Both the position numbers and the translations under genes were made by a program. Shown piece after piece: positions 1 through 9,217 of a stretch of 64,000 nt of DNA. The stretch lies in NCBI GenBank assembly GCA_014529385.2, contig CM043953.1, positions 83,613,838 through 83,677,837 on the forward strand. Direction: 5' to 3'. The stretch's first letter is position 1. Each line of letters opens with the position of its first letter. A model generated the notes under the pieces. The model saw only the letters and a program-made list of their open reading frames with translations. It ran no database searches and was not told the DNA's origin. This DNA is from Adiantum capillus-veneris (lineage: Eukaryota; Streptophyta; Polypodiopsida; Polypodiales; Pteridaceae).

Positions 1-2711
1 AGTTGTGAATCAAAGAGCTAGAAAAAACAATGTGTACAAGTTTAAATTTTTTGATTTTAGCTTTGAAGTGGCAAAGGCCATACTCAAGTTGAGTATTGGG
101 GAGTTTAAGGATACTTTTACATAATCGAATCCCATCATGTCAAGGAGATTCTAGTCTTGAAAAAAAGCTGGATGAACATCTTGTGTCAACAACAACCAAG
201 CTTCGACAACGACAACAATAAGAGTCCATGAACCTTTTCAAATACATGTAGAGAAGAAATTGCCAACCATCACGAAAAAAGGGAAAGGTAAAGTAAACAT
301 TGAATAAAATCAACCTCGAAAGATGCCTTTATCTTCAACGAGCCTCCACCCACCTTCCAACATAGCCTCTAGAGCCACACCATCAACAATGCAATAGGGA
401 CCAAAGAAAAATGTCTATCAGCCAAAGTTTCCATCACAAAAAAGCATCCAGAAGAAGATGAAAAGTATCAACTAAGTGTTGGTATTCAAAGAACATATCA
501 AAGTCAACAACCGAGTTTTGTTACATGAAGCACAAGTTCAACCTCAAGAACAAAAAGGGACAGGGTGGGTAGCATCAAATGAGTCAATCATTGCTCAAGG
601 ATACTTCCAAGGAAACGCTAGTGTCTTGGCCAAAAAGCCTAAAGTAACAACCTGGATCTACTCACCTCAAGAAAGACGTCCTAGAAGGAGCAATCTCCGA
701 GCTATCAACGAAAGGCAAACAACTCGATTAGGAGAGAGGACAACCACAAGAGGGAAAAGAAAAGATCAAAGAAGCAAGAAATGCAATAAATTTAGGTACC
801 AAAGTTGGACTTCAACCAAGTTACCCAACAAGGCAAGTGAAGTAGAGAATGGTTCTAGTGAAGCCACCCGCAACACAAGGATGTTATGAAGGGAACATTC
901 AAATATGGTTACCAAAAGTCGTAGATCAATTTGGAACAACCAAGAGAAATCATGCAACACAAGCTTCTACCCAAAGGCAAGCGATGACGACCAGAATCCA
1001 ACAGAAGCCAATCGCAACCAAGGCTGCTACAACCTCTAGATGGATACCTCGTCTTCAACTACAAAATCAAGGCTTCTACAATGAAAATCAATAGGTTTGC
1101 ATATTGAAGCCTACTGTCCATCAGGTAATTGAGCAAAAGGAGAAATGCAAAAGACGGTCAAACATGGACCAAAAACAAGATGGATTTTTAAATCACTAGT
1201 GGGAAGTCAATCACAAAGAACCCACACATGTCAACATTGGATTCTCATGGGAGATAAAACAAAGACTCCATCAGCCCCTACAATAGCCAGCGGACTTGTT
1301 TCACAAAGTAGTGTCAAATTACGACAACCAAGTCCGGAGGGACCAATGTATGCAAGCTTACTAAAAAAAATGGTGGTATCCATTTTGTTGGTCTATGGTG
1401 GTATCCATAGACCAACAAAATTAAAGAGTCCTAAATTTCCAAGAACTTCTAGAGTTGGGTTTTTGGCCATAAATAGGTACATCCAAGTCTCCATTCAAAA
1501 TACATGGCATAAAAGTCAAAGTCAGGTAGCTAAGCCATCAAATGAGCAAGGAGTTAATCGCAAAGCTTCAAGTAATATTCTCTGTGGTCTAAGCACAATA
1601 GATATTCTCGGTACTACTCAAGATGGAAGAGTTGAGAATAATTTCGTTGTGTCGCTCATGCTAATACAGGTGGGCATAAGAGTCAAAGTCTATGTAATTT
1701 ATAGATGGTGAGGTGAAGGAGGAGGAAGTCCAAAAGACATTCACACACTGAGCACAATGAGGTGTGAGTGGAGAAGCTTCTACAACAAAAGCCCTTTTTG
1801 GAAACATGGAATTGCAACGTGGTGATGTCACATGTGCTACATTTTCTCCATCAAGCACACATCAAATCCCTCTTTTGCACTGCATACTTTTGTTTGACAA
1901 ATTTCTCATATGCGTATAAAGTGTCCATAATTGGCACTTGCATTAGGCACTTTTCCTTTGTTTCTCCCAAGCACACACCTTTCATGACAGGTACTTCAAG
2001 TGGAATTTCTCAACTCTATCAAGATCATAAACAAAAGGCACTTTTTTTCCATCCAGTTTTTTCCCTTTGGTCATCCAGGTTCTCGAACGTAATCTATAAA
2101 TACACATCATCCTCTTCTTATAAATATTCCTTTTACATCAATAATAAGACAATAGCTACCCATAACAATCATCAACGGATTGTAGTAAGAGTTGTAGATC
2201 TCAAGAATTCTTGTCAAAAGAAAATCTTACCTTCAAGGACAAAACAAAGCTTCAACACAAACAACGGCCTACCACAACAAGCAATGACAAATTTAGCAAG
2301 AGGGCTATCAACAAGAATCAAAAGGATCTCACAACATGCTTGAAAATTAGTGTAGCATTGTAGAGGAATCTCATTCCTACACAACCAAAAGCAAAGGTTA
2401 TCGTTAAGTCAATGACCCAAAGGGCTCAATTTTCAAAAAGCTAGGCAATTACAACAGTCATTTGCAATACCAAAAGTGGCAAAAACAAAAGAAGAATGCC
2501 CAAAATGCAACGTTTTGTTGAAAATTGAAGTCCAATTATACATCAATAAGATACAAAAGATATGAAGCACTCAAGGAAGGTGGGAGCGTCATCCACGACA
2601 AAACACTTCCCAAGATAAAAGACCAACCTTGAAGATAAATCTCTAGACAATCCCGATGAAAAGATTGCACATGGTCGTGTCAAGGGATGACATGAGCTAG
2701 GAACGGGAGTA
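1..2711 (+). other. Decayed AT-rich sequence with ORF fragments, probably retroelement 3' region
   Basis: No recognisable gene. Three plus-strand open stretches are visible (476-889, 1145-1711, 1768-2343, up to 191 codons). They are rich in Gln, Lys, Thr, Ser and Arg and show no motif I know. The plus strand is rich in CAA, AAG and ACC words, which keeps some frames open without implying coding. Because a retroelement-like purine tract and LTR start follow at about 2703-2712, this may be the 3' internal part of a plus-strand LTR element whose 5' half lies before the window. This is an inference; anonymous intergenic DNA is equally possible. Confidence 0.3.
1383..1420. repeat. Perfect inverted repeat, 16-bp arms
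   Basis: Left arm 1383-1398 (TTTTGTTGGTCTATGG) is followed by the 6-base loop TGGTAT and a perfect reverse complement at 1405-1420. It could form a stable hairpin. It is not followed by a T tract and has no evident regulatory context. Confidence 0.8.
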
Positions 2712-3100
2712 TGTTAGCGAAAGAATCAAACGGGCACCCACTTGGACATACATGTAGCCGAATAACACATTTGTACTCTTGTTATTTTTTTGAGCTAGTG
2801 TAGTGATACTCTATGTAAATTTGATTCCAAAGTAGCATGTCAATTGCCTGAGACGTAAATCTTTATGATGATTGTAAAAGTCCATGTGAGCCGACCACTG
2901 GCCATTAGAAAGCCCTAGGTATACAGGTCAATAACTTTAATGTGAAAGCAGGATTATCCTTTGGAGGAAGAAAGGATCTCTACAAAACGTACGCTCAAGC
3001 TACTAAGTTTCTTTAACTTGTAATCAACGTTTCTAATGATTGGGTAATCCGATTTCAATTTCAAAACTCGCATTGTGTTCCTCTTTCCATGCTCTTTCAA
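2703..3100 (+). mobile_element. Possible start of a 3' LTR preceded by a purine tract
   Basis: The sequence GGAACGGGAG (about 2700-2709) directly precedes TATGTTAGCG. A purine-rich tract followed by TGTT is the usual layout of polypurine tract plus 3' LTR. I cannot find a second copy of this LTR in the window and cannot place its CA end. The end coordinate is a guess. Confidence 0.25.
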
Positions 3101-3584
3101 TTAAGTGTAAGCATTGTCAGTTTTGTTGAGGTTTGTAAGATTACATGTTAGTGAGCCTAATATTTAGATTTGAGTGCTTAAATAGATGATTTTTGACATT
3201 TTGACCAGAGGAGAGTGTTCTTAGACCATAGGGAGACATCTCTAGTATGTTATCTTGCAATTATAGGACCTTTTTTATGATGGATTGTGATTTTGGTACC
3301 TTGTCGGATCTCAACCAGACTTAAAGATATAGTGTCCCTAGGTGTCTTAGACCTCCTCCTAAAGTTTCATTGCATTTTGAGTCTATTCAAGTGCCGAAAT
3401 GGTGTGATGACCTAGAGCGGTGAGAAAGGACATAGGAAAATTTCCTTGATCATTGAGTGGTGGTTTGATTTTTGAGTTGGTCTGTTTTCTTGTTACGTTC
3501 ACTTATAAAGATTGACAACTTTAAAGAGTCTCCGTGCCCTATTTGAGTCACTTTCTTGAGTATTGATAGTGCTAGATAGCTATG
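3101..3584. other. No gene seen
   Basis: AT-rich sequence with no ORF of note, no repeat structure that I can see and no recognisable element end. It lies between the possible LTR start and a minus-strand Ty3 reverse transcriptase fragment. Confidence 0.5.
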
Positions 3585-4010
3585 CTACAACCTTCTATTG
3601 TGGCGATCGATTGACAAGATCTCATCACAATCATTGATATGATTTTCCACATACTTGAAGCACCCCATCAAGTCCAGTGCCACATCTACATCACATCCTT
3701 TAATTGGCGCATCATCAAGAAAGGGCATTGTATTTTGAGGTATGAAGTCACATAGGACTTTGTTCATACCATTCATCATATGTGAAAATAAATTAGTAGC
3801 TCCCTGAGGTAAGGTGCACATACTCACCAAAACCAAAGGTGTTCTCATGGTAGTCAAGTTCGTGCTTTCCATAACTAGTTGGAATTGATCATAACCTGCG
3901 TACAAATCCCTCATAGAATATATTACCCTCCCTACAAATGCCTCTGCAAACTCATCTATAACTGGCCCTGTATCCACATTTCTGATTGTCACCTTATTCA
4001 CAGGTTGAAT
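3585..4010 (-). pseudogene. Ty3/gypsy reverse transcriptase fragment
   Basis: The 138-codon minus-strand frame carries reverse transcriptase palm motifs in order: DLYAGYDQFQL (residues 32-42), TMRTPLVLVS (51-60), LPQGATN (64-70) and the catalytic FLDD at 94-97, followed by DHIND-type text (HINDCDE). These match the retrotransposon RNA-dependent DNA polymerase fold that copies element RNA into cDNA. Only the central palm is present; the N-terminal fingers and the thumb, RNase H and integrase are absent, so it is a relic. It abuts a copia protease segment in the same orientation at about 4010-4060, which cannot be one original gene because the two belong to different superfamilies. It appears close to the lineage of the Ty3 element at 6115-14652, whose own copy of this domain is missing. 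Confidence 0.85.
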
Positions 4011-4059
4011 ATCCTAAATAAAGCGTGAAGAAATATTTTTCTTTGAAATTGTGAGCCAC

Positions 4060-4534
4060 CTATTTGAATATGGAGCACAAGAAGGCTCCAAAATAGTGCC
4101 ACATGGCACTGTCAACTTCTATAGCTACTGCACAAGTTGTAGATTGCGTGCTGACAATACACAAGTAGAGTGTACCATTTTTTTCTCCTTTGGCAACTAC
4201 CAGAGATCCCTTTGAACTCTTACACCATTTGTTTTTGAATGCAATGTTATGACCTTCATTGTCTAATTGTCCTGTATAGATCCAATTTTTGCAAAGAGAA
4301 GGAACATGCCTAACATCTTTAAGCCTCCATTCATTTCCATTAGCAGTTTTTATCCAAAACTTTATCTTTCTCGACAATTTCACAAGCTTCATCATCTCCC
4401 AAGTATACACACCCAAAATTACCTTTGGTGTAATCTTGGAAATGCTGCTTGTAAGCCTCGGAGTCTACTATACGTGAATTAGATACATTGTCTAATGAGA
4501 GAATTTGAGCATCTTGCTCTACTTTACTTGCCAC
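4060..4534 (-). pseudogene. Ty1/copia protease and GAG-pre-integrase segment, frameshifted
   Basis: Two overlapping minus-strand frames give the N-terminal pol region of a copia element. The upstream part reads RIVDSEAYKQHF, where the active-site triad normally DSGA has become DSEA, followed by a GNFGCVYLGDDEACEIV-like flap region. After a frameshift near 4360-4400 the downstream part reads IKTANGNEWRLKDVRHVPSL and ends in MWHYFGAF, the first half of the zinc-binding GAG-pre-integrase motif (WHxRLGH in active elements). The usual role is cleavage of the Gag-Pol polyprotein. The catalytic change, the frameshift and loss of everything downstream show it is dead. It follows the gag relic 4590-5385 in the same orientation. 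Confidence 0.8.
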
Positions 4535-4589
4535 ATTGGTCTCTGATGTTGTCTTTTTATCTGGAGACTCTGAATCCTTCTTCTTCTTG

Positions 4590-5385
4590 GACCAACAATC
4601 CTTCTTGATGCAGCCCTTCTTTCCACGGTACCAACATTCAAGAACTGACTTTGTGTGTGACTTTCTTTGCCTTGGGAATCACGACCCTTTTGGGTTTTGA
4701 ACGTCTCCTAGGCCTTCCTCTTGTTTCCAACCTATAGTGTAGCACTTGATGATTCACCTGTGCATCTCCTTCCAATTTTCTCACTTAGGAGACACCCACA
4801 ACATCATCAAACTTAAGATTTTTTGTGTCAGAGATAGAGTTACTTATAATCGGCTCTCCCAACTATTTGGTTGAGATGATAGTATAAGGAGGTCTCCCAC
4901 TCCATTGTTGAAATTGACCTTCATCGATCTAAGTTGACTTATGTTGGTGTTAAATTTATTTAGGTGTTTTGCAATTGAACCATTATCTACCATTTTTATA
5001 TTGAACAAGCACTTCATGAGAAATACCTTATTGGATGCCGATGGTTTCTTCTAGAGACCGTCAAATGACTTCATCAAGTCCTCCGTGGTCTTCATCTCAA
5101 AAAAATTGAAGGACACCATTGATGCCAAGCTTAGTTTGATTTTTCCTAATTTCTTTTGGTCAAGGACAATCCATGCTTCATCTGCCATCGTTGCGGGCAG
5201 TCTTTACAAGACCGCCTAGTGGCAAATAAAGTTCCTTTTGATAGAGGTAGTCTTCAATTTGTATATTCTAGTGTTGGTAGTTTTTGCCTTTGAACTTGTC
5301 AATCTTGAGCTTACCTTACTCCACCATTACTCTCACTCCATTCAAGGAATCGATTCCTTGAGATACTTTAGCTACAAGAGCACCT
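4590..5385 (-). pseudogene. Ty1/copia gag relic (UBN2-type) with zinc knuckle remnant
   Basis: Translating the minus strand piecewise gives copia Gag text broken by many stops and shifts: KLKIDKFKGKNYQH near the start, then MADEAWIVLDQKKLGKIKL, LSLASMVSFNFFEMKTTEDL, SASNKVFLMKCLFNIKMVDN and KHLNKFNTNISQLRSM. At 4591-4636 a zinc knuckle reads CWYRGKKGCIKKDCW, where the second Cys and the His of the usual CCHC pattern have become Arg and Cys. In living elements Gag builds the virus-like particle and the knuckle binds RNA. It lies directly after a primer binding site at 5387-5398, so the element ran leftward from about 5400. Confidence 0.75.
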
Positions 5386-5386
5386 T

Positions 5387-5398
5387 GCTCTGATACCA
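5387..5398 (-). promoter_or_regulatory. Copia primer binding site (initiator tRNA-Met)
   Basis: On the minus strand TGGTATCAGAGC, the standard plant copia primer binding site complementary to the 3' end of initiator tRNA-Met, lies two bases after a CA dinucleotide that marks the LTR end at 5401-5402. Confidence 0.85.
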
Positions 5399-5400
5399 GT

Positions 5401-5490
5401 TGCTAGGAAATAGGGTGTAGCTAAGTAGATATTAGAGTAGTTTACTTAATGGAGAGAGATAATTTTTACACACAAGAGATTATAGAGTAG

Positions 5491-5525
<35 letters not shown>

Positions 5526-6000
5526 TAAACGATATATGTGGTTCATTTAATGTGGGCTACATCCACAAGAAACTAGCCACTCAATGAAATTAGTACTTCA
5601 ATATAGAAGTAGGCTACAAAGGGACTATAACCTTAATGGAGCTCACGCCTTACCTCACTCTCACCACCTCACATCAACTTCACAATGCACCACAATACAT
5701 TTTGTGTGTATAAGAGGCCTCCTTTTATAGAACAAAAGGGTTGCTCTCTCTCATGAGAGGCAGCGGTGTGTAGCCGTTATTGTGCTGGCAAGTTCAAGTT
5801 CGACTTTCCAATTCACCCATGTGTGGCCGCCCTTGAGAAGACAAATCCGCCTTGAAATCCGCCACCGACCACCGGCCAACCAGCCGTTTCCTGACCACTT
5901 TACAGCCATCATCCGGCCATAATATTCAGGTGAAAAGGAATATTTTGACGGGCGTGAATTTTTGGTTTTATGGTGAGTGATTTTTCTTCACGCATGATGA
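5401..6000 (-). mobile_element. 5' LTR of the leftward copia relic, outer end not resolved
   Basis: On the minus strand the LTR ends TAGCA immediately before the primer binding site. A TATA box (TCTATAAAAGG on the minus strand, about 5722-5732) sits some 320 bases upstream of that end, which fits a U3 promoter with R/U5 in 5401-5700. A (GA)n tract at 5494-5522 lies inside. The TG start should lie at higher coordinates, but I cannot identify it and no 3' LTR copy is present. The 6000 boundary is approximate. Confidence 0.5.
5494..5522. repeat. (GA)n microsatellite
   Basis: Uninterrupted GA dinucleotides inside the presumed copia LTR. Confidence 0.95.
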
Positions 6001-6019
6001 ACCGAAGTATACTCTCTCC

Positions 6020-6021
<2 letters not shown>

Positions 6022-6070
<49 letters not shown>
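6022..6070. repeat. (GA)n microsatellite
   Basis: Uninterrupted GA dinucleotides about 45 bases before the Ty3 insertion point. Confidence 0.95.
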
Positions 6071-6071
<1 letters not shown>

Positions 6072-6110
6072 GGTGTGGTGAGGGATGCCAACAAGGGAGA
6101 AAAAGAGAGA

Positions 6111-6114
6111 GCGT
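6111..6114. repeat. Target site duplication, left copy
   Basis: GCGT directly precedes the 5' LTR and recurs directly after the 3' LTR at 14653-14656. Confidence 0.7.
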
Positions 6115-6940
6115 TGTCGTGTTGTGACACGTACATAGTGGGAACGCATGCTACAAGATCTATCTTGTAACTTTTTAGATACATAATTATCTTTCCTATA
6201 ATGTACATATGCATATTTAAGTATAATAATAAGCCTTTTATCTCATCCTATTATTTTTCTCAAGGGTAACCTATCCTTACATTACCATCAGAAAATACTA
6301 TGGGAAAAGCTCAATAGCTCCGCCTCTTTCACTTGGGGCAAAAAGCATTGATTCTTTATTTCTACTATCTCATTATCATCTCACACCCTAGCTAGATCCT
6401 ATATTTAGGGTAAACCTCAATATATATATATATTCTATGTATTTTTTATACTTTTCTTATATTTCTTTTTAAATAGCTACTAGGAGGGAATCAAATCCTA
6501 GTGGGACACTAGGTGGCATGATTTCAAAGATACACTTATTTTAATGCATTATTGCAAGCATGATTACAAAACTTTGTCAAGGAGCAATGTCATGCTTTCA
6601 TATGGCATGAGGTGTCCTTTGGAATTAAATGAAAGTTTAGGCTAAGGGGACCACGGGAAGACTTTTGCTGCCAAAAATGGACCCTATTTTGATGAATTTT
6701 TTACACAAGGTTCCAATCCGAATTGGAAAATGATTTTAAAATGAAAATCGTAGCTAATGAGCTGAAGTTTCTGCCTATATTTTTACTTTGTTTTTTGGAG
6801 CCACGGTTAAGGAGATATGATCAAAATACTGGACCCTAATCTGCCCACATCATGCAGGGACAACTCATTTCCAACTTTTCCAATTCCTATTCACACTGGC
6901 TCCTCTCTTCTTGTGTAAACCCTTGGGGGTTCCCTTCACC

Positions 6941-6949
6941 TATAAAAGG
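6941..6949 (+). promoter_or_regulatory. TATA box of the 5' LTR
   Basis: CTATAAAAGGGG in a C/T-rich setting. The same box is at 13462-13470 in the 3' LTR. Transcription would start some 25-35 bases downstream, about 6970. Confidence 0.75.
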
Positions 6950-7506
6950 GGACCTCTTCTTCCTTGAAAAGGAACTCAAGCATTCAAGCTATTGATGAGA
7001 GGAATTCTTGAGGGAGTGAGTAGTAATGCCTAATTGTACTTAGCCATTAACATAAGCCCAAGCCTACACTTTCTCCTAGAGGGAGACTAGCCATTCTTGC
7101 AACAATCTAACGTTGGAAGATCAACTCTAATCAAAGAAGTTCTTGCACTTGGTGTATCAATCAAAGTGGAATTACCCACTCTTCTTCTCTCTCCATCAAT
7201 AATGGTGCCGAAGGGTTTGTCAAGTAAGATGTGTTCTACATTGATGTTTTCTTGATTTCTTGTTGTTCTCTTTTTCATCTCTAATCCAACATATATATAT
7301 ATATATATCTAATCTCATCTCCTTAAGCAAACCTATCTCTCTCATTCTTCATAATTCATCCTCTCTACAAATTCTAGGTTCTCTTTTCTATAGGTACATC
7401 TATTCCCGCAGTATCCTTATTGCCTACGGGCAAGAATAGGGCTTGGGAGGGAAACTTCTCATCTGTTCACTTCTCTCATATCTACATTTCTCACATACTA
7501 TCCTAG

Positions 7507-7719
7507 ATGAATAACCCACATGATGATCATTTCTATCGCTTTCACTCTGTACGATCTATTAGAATTAACGTATGGATTAGCCGAAAAATACACTTTCAAT
7601 AACGTATAGTGTTTCTCTTTGGCCCAGAAAGGCTTAATGAGATACTTCTATCACCGGATCCCATTATACTATCTCATAGACTATAAATTTTCTTTTGACG
7701 TAAGCGTAGTTATCTTGCT
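7507..7719 (+). pseudogene. LTR ORF A, 5' copy, broken
   Basis: This is the 5'-LTR copy of the 72-codon ORF that is intact at 14024-14242. Here codon 32 is TAA (7600-7602) instead of CAA, and a 2-base loss in the CTATCTCATAGAC stretch shifts the frame. See the intact copy for the protein description. Confidence 0.7.
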
Positions 7720-7932
7720 ATGAACCAAGAGGATTTGTACACACAATTAATCCCAATCACTAGACAAAATATATATATTATGGTAAGCACAAAACTACAA
7801 TTCGAAAGAACAATTCGTAGGCTATTTGGTCAGCCAAGATTGAATTCCATTAACTCATCTATTAACCCTTTCATATTACCCATGATACGATATGACCATA
7901 GCCTTGATGTTTTCTTTTTCGTATTGTTTTGA
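7720..7932 (+). CDS. LTR ORF B, 70-residue protein of unknown function
   Basis: A 70-codon frame in the transcribed half of the 5' LTR, about 750 bases after the TATA box and 255 bases before the gag ATG. The product is basic in the middle and strongly hydrophobic at the C-terminus (ending FFFVLF), which could insert in a membrane. It is clearly related to ORF A: from residue 27 both read QF, then LFG, RLN, ILP, a Tyr, a Ser and DV at matching positions, about 21 identities in 44 by hand count. In the 3' LTR copy this ORF has a TGA at 14356-14358. I do not recognise the family. Its position makes it either a leader protein or a pair of upstream ORFs that reduce gag translation. Confidence 0.45.
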   Translation: MNQEDLYTQLIPITRQNIYIMVSTKLQFERTIRRLFGQPRLNSINSSINPFILPMIRYDHSLDVFFFVLF

Positions 7933-8139
7933 CATTCTCTTTTGTGTTCTTTCTTTGTATGTGTGAGTGCAAGAGAGAAAGAGTGAGTCTTCTTTGATTG
8001 CACTTCTTTCCAAACCCTAGTCTTCATGGAATCTATGGTTTAACTCCTTCATATAGTTTTTCTTGAGTTCTCTCACAAACTCTCACAGCCATAAGCCCGG
8101 TGCTTTCCTAGCAAGACCGAAAATTTCTCGACATATTTT

Positions 8140-8153
8140 TGGTGAACCCGACG
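8140..8153 (+). promoter_or_regulatory. Candidate primer binding site of the Ty3 element
   Basis: TGGTGAACCCGACG starts six bases after the LTR end (8133). TGG is the complement of tRNA CCA, as expected of a primer site, but I cannot name the matching tRNA. Confidence 0.55.
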
Positions 8154-8186
8154 CGAAACTTCCAGGGTGAGATTTTGTGGATAACC

Positions 8187-9210
8187 ATGGGTGATCATGT
8201 TGAACAACAGGGTATGCATTTTGACCTAGCAACAATGAAAATGTTTCAAGCATTTGCAATGTTCATGCAACAACAACATGTCATTGAAAGAAGGGAGATT
8301 TCAGCAACGAAGGCCATACAAGGAGTCGTCAATAGAATGGATCAATTCAATGGCAAAGATGTAACCAAGTACTTACGCTAGTATGTGAAGGAGATGGAGC
8401 TGCATCGCGTGTCAGAAGGTGAGATGATTCAAAGCTTTGAGCTAGTTGTTGCTCCAGAAATTAGAGAGCATGTTAGGGTAATTAAAGATGGGCATGGGAG
8501 AAATTGGGAAGAACTCAAAGTAGCTTTAAAGGAGGAATATTTCATGGAGGACTCTGAGAGAGTGACCAAAAGGACATCCTTAGAATGGGTAGTCAAGCCA
8601 AAGCAAGGACTATCAATAACAGAGCTACTTAGGGAATTTGAGCGGCGCTATTCACAACTCACCAGGACAGAAAGGGCCACACTAGATGCAGAGAAGACAG
8701 ATCTTTTCTTACAAGCTGCAGGTAAAGAGTTTCAAGAAAAGTTGGAGCTTCTTCTTGAAGATAAAGATGCTGAGCAAGGACTAAAGACCGACTGGAATGA
8801 GGTTGAAGGTGCTGTCTCACTGCTTGCCAAATGACAAAGAATAAGGGACAAGATGGTAGTAAACACTACAAGTCCTTCCACCTCAACTTCTCACAAAATG
8901 GTAAAGCCTACTTTTATCGCTCCTAAGTTTGATGAGTCCATGCTAGATGAGCTTGTGAAGGGAATGCGTGACTTGAAGGTGAAGTTTGCAAAGCTTGAAG
9001 AAAAAGGCCAACCATCAGGGCCACTTCCTAGGCAAATACAACAGCCCAAATAAGGGTTTGTTAATAGATGTATTTGGTGTGATAGTACAGACAATGTAAG
9101 AAGGGATTGTGATGATTTTAGTGATGCTTTGTCAAAAGATGTTGTCTTTTTTAAGGATGGTAAAATTCACTTAAGAGAGACAGGTCTGCCCTTGAGAACT
9201 AACTTTGGGA
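8187..9210 (+). pseudogene. Ty3 gag with two internal stops
   Basis: Gag starts best at ATG 8187, in a good context (ACCATGGG); an upstream in-frame ATG at 8139 sits in the primer-site region. One frame runs to about 9210, broken by TAG at 8382-8384, TGA at 8832-8834 and TAA at 9051-9053. The middle part (MIQSFELVVAPEIREHV to about 8830) is helical and charged, as in the retrotransposon Gag capsid domain. Near 9069 the text CIWCDSTDNVRRDC has exact CCHC zinc-knuckle spacing with His replaced by Asn. It ends IHLRETGLPLRTNFGKG, just before pol in another frame. Gag forms the particle shell and binds RNA; this copy is not translatable in full. Confidence 0.85.
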
Positions 9211-9217
9211 AGGGGGA

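Larger units (their letters stand above)
6115..8133 (+). repeat. 5' LTR of the Ty3 element
   Basis: The 2019-bp repeat matches 12637-14652 along its whole length. A TATA box at 6941-6949 puts U3 at roughly the first 850 bases and R-U5 at the rest, which makes a very long transcribed leader. The distal part carries two small ORFs (7507 onward and 7720-7932) described separately; in this copy the first is broken and the second is open. (TA)n occurs near 7291-7308. Confidence 0.95.

Noticed and set aside
1380-1425. Rho-independent-type terminator at the 16-bp hairpin
   Set aside because: The setting is eukaryotic and there is no following T tract.
5909-6214. 101-codon and 66-codon ORFs across the (GA)n tract
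   Set aside because: Microsatellite translation; they also cross the Ty3 insertion boundary at 6115.
7087-7278. Minus-strand 63-codon ORF in the 5' LTR (and its 84-codon relative at 13608-13862)
   Set aside because: Antisense to the LTR transcript, unequal ends in the two copies and no homology between parts; unlike ORFs A and B there is no sign of peptide conservation.
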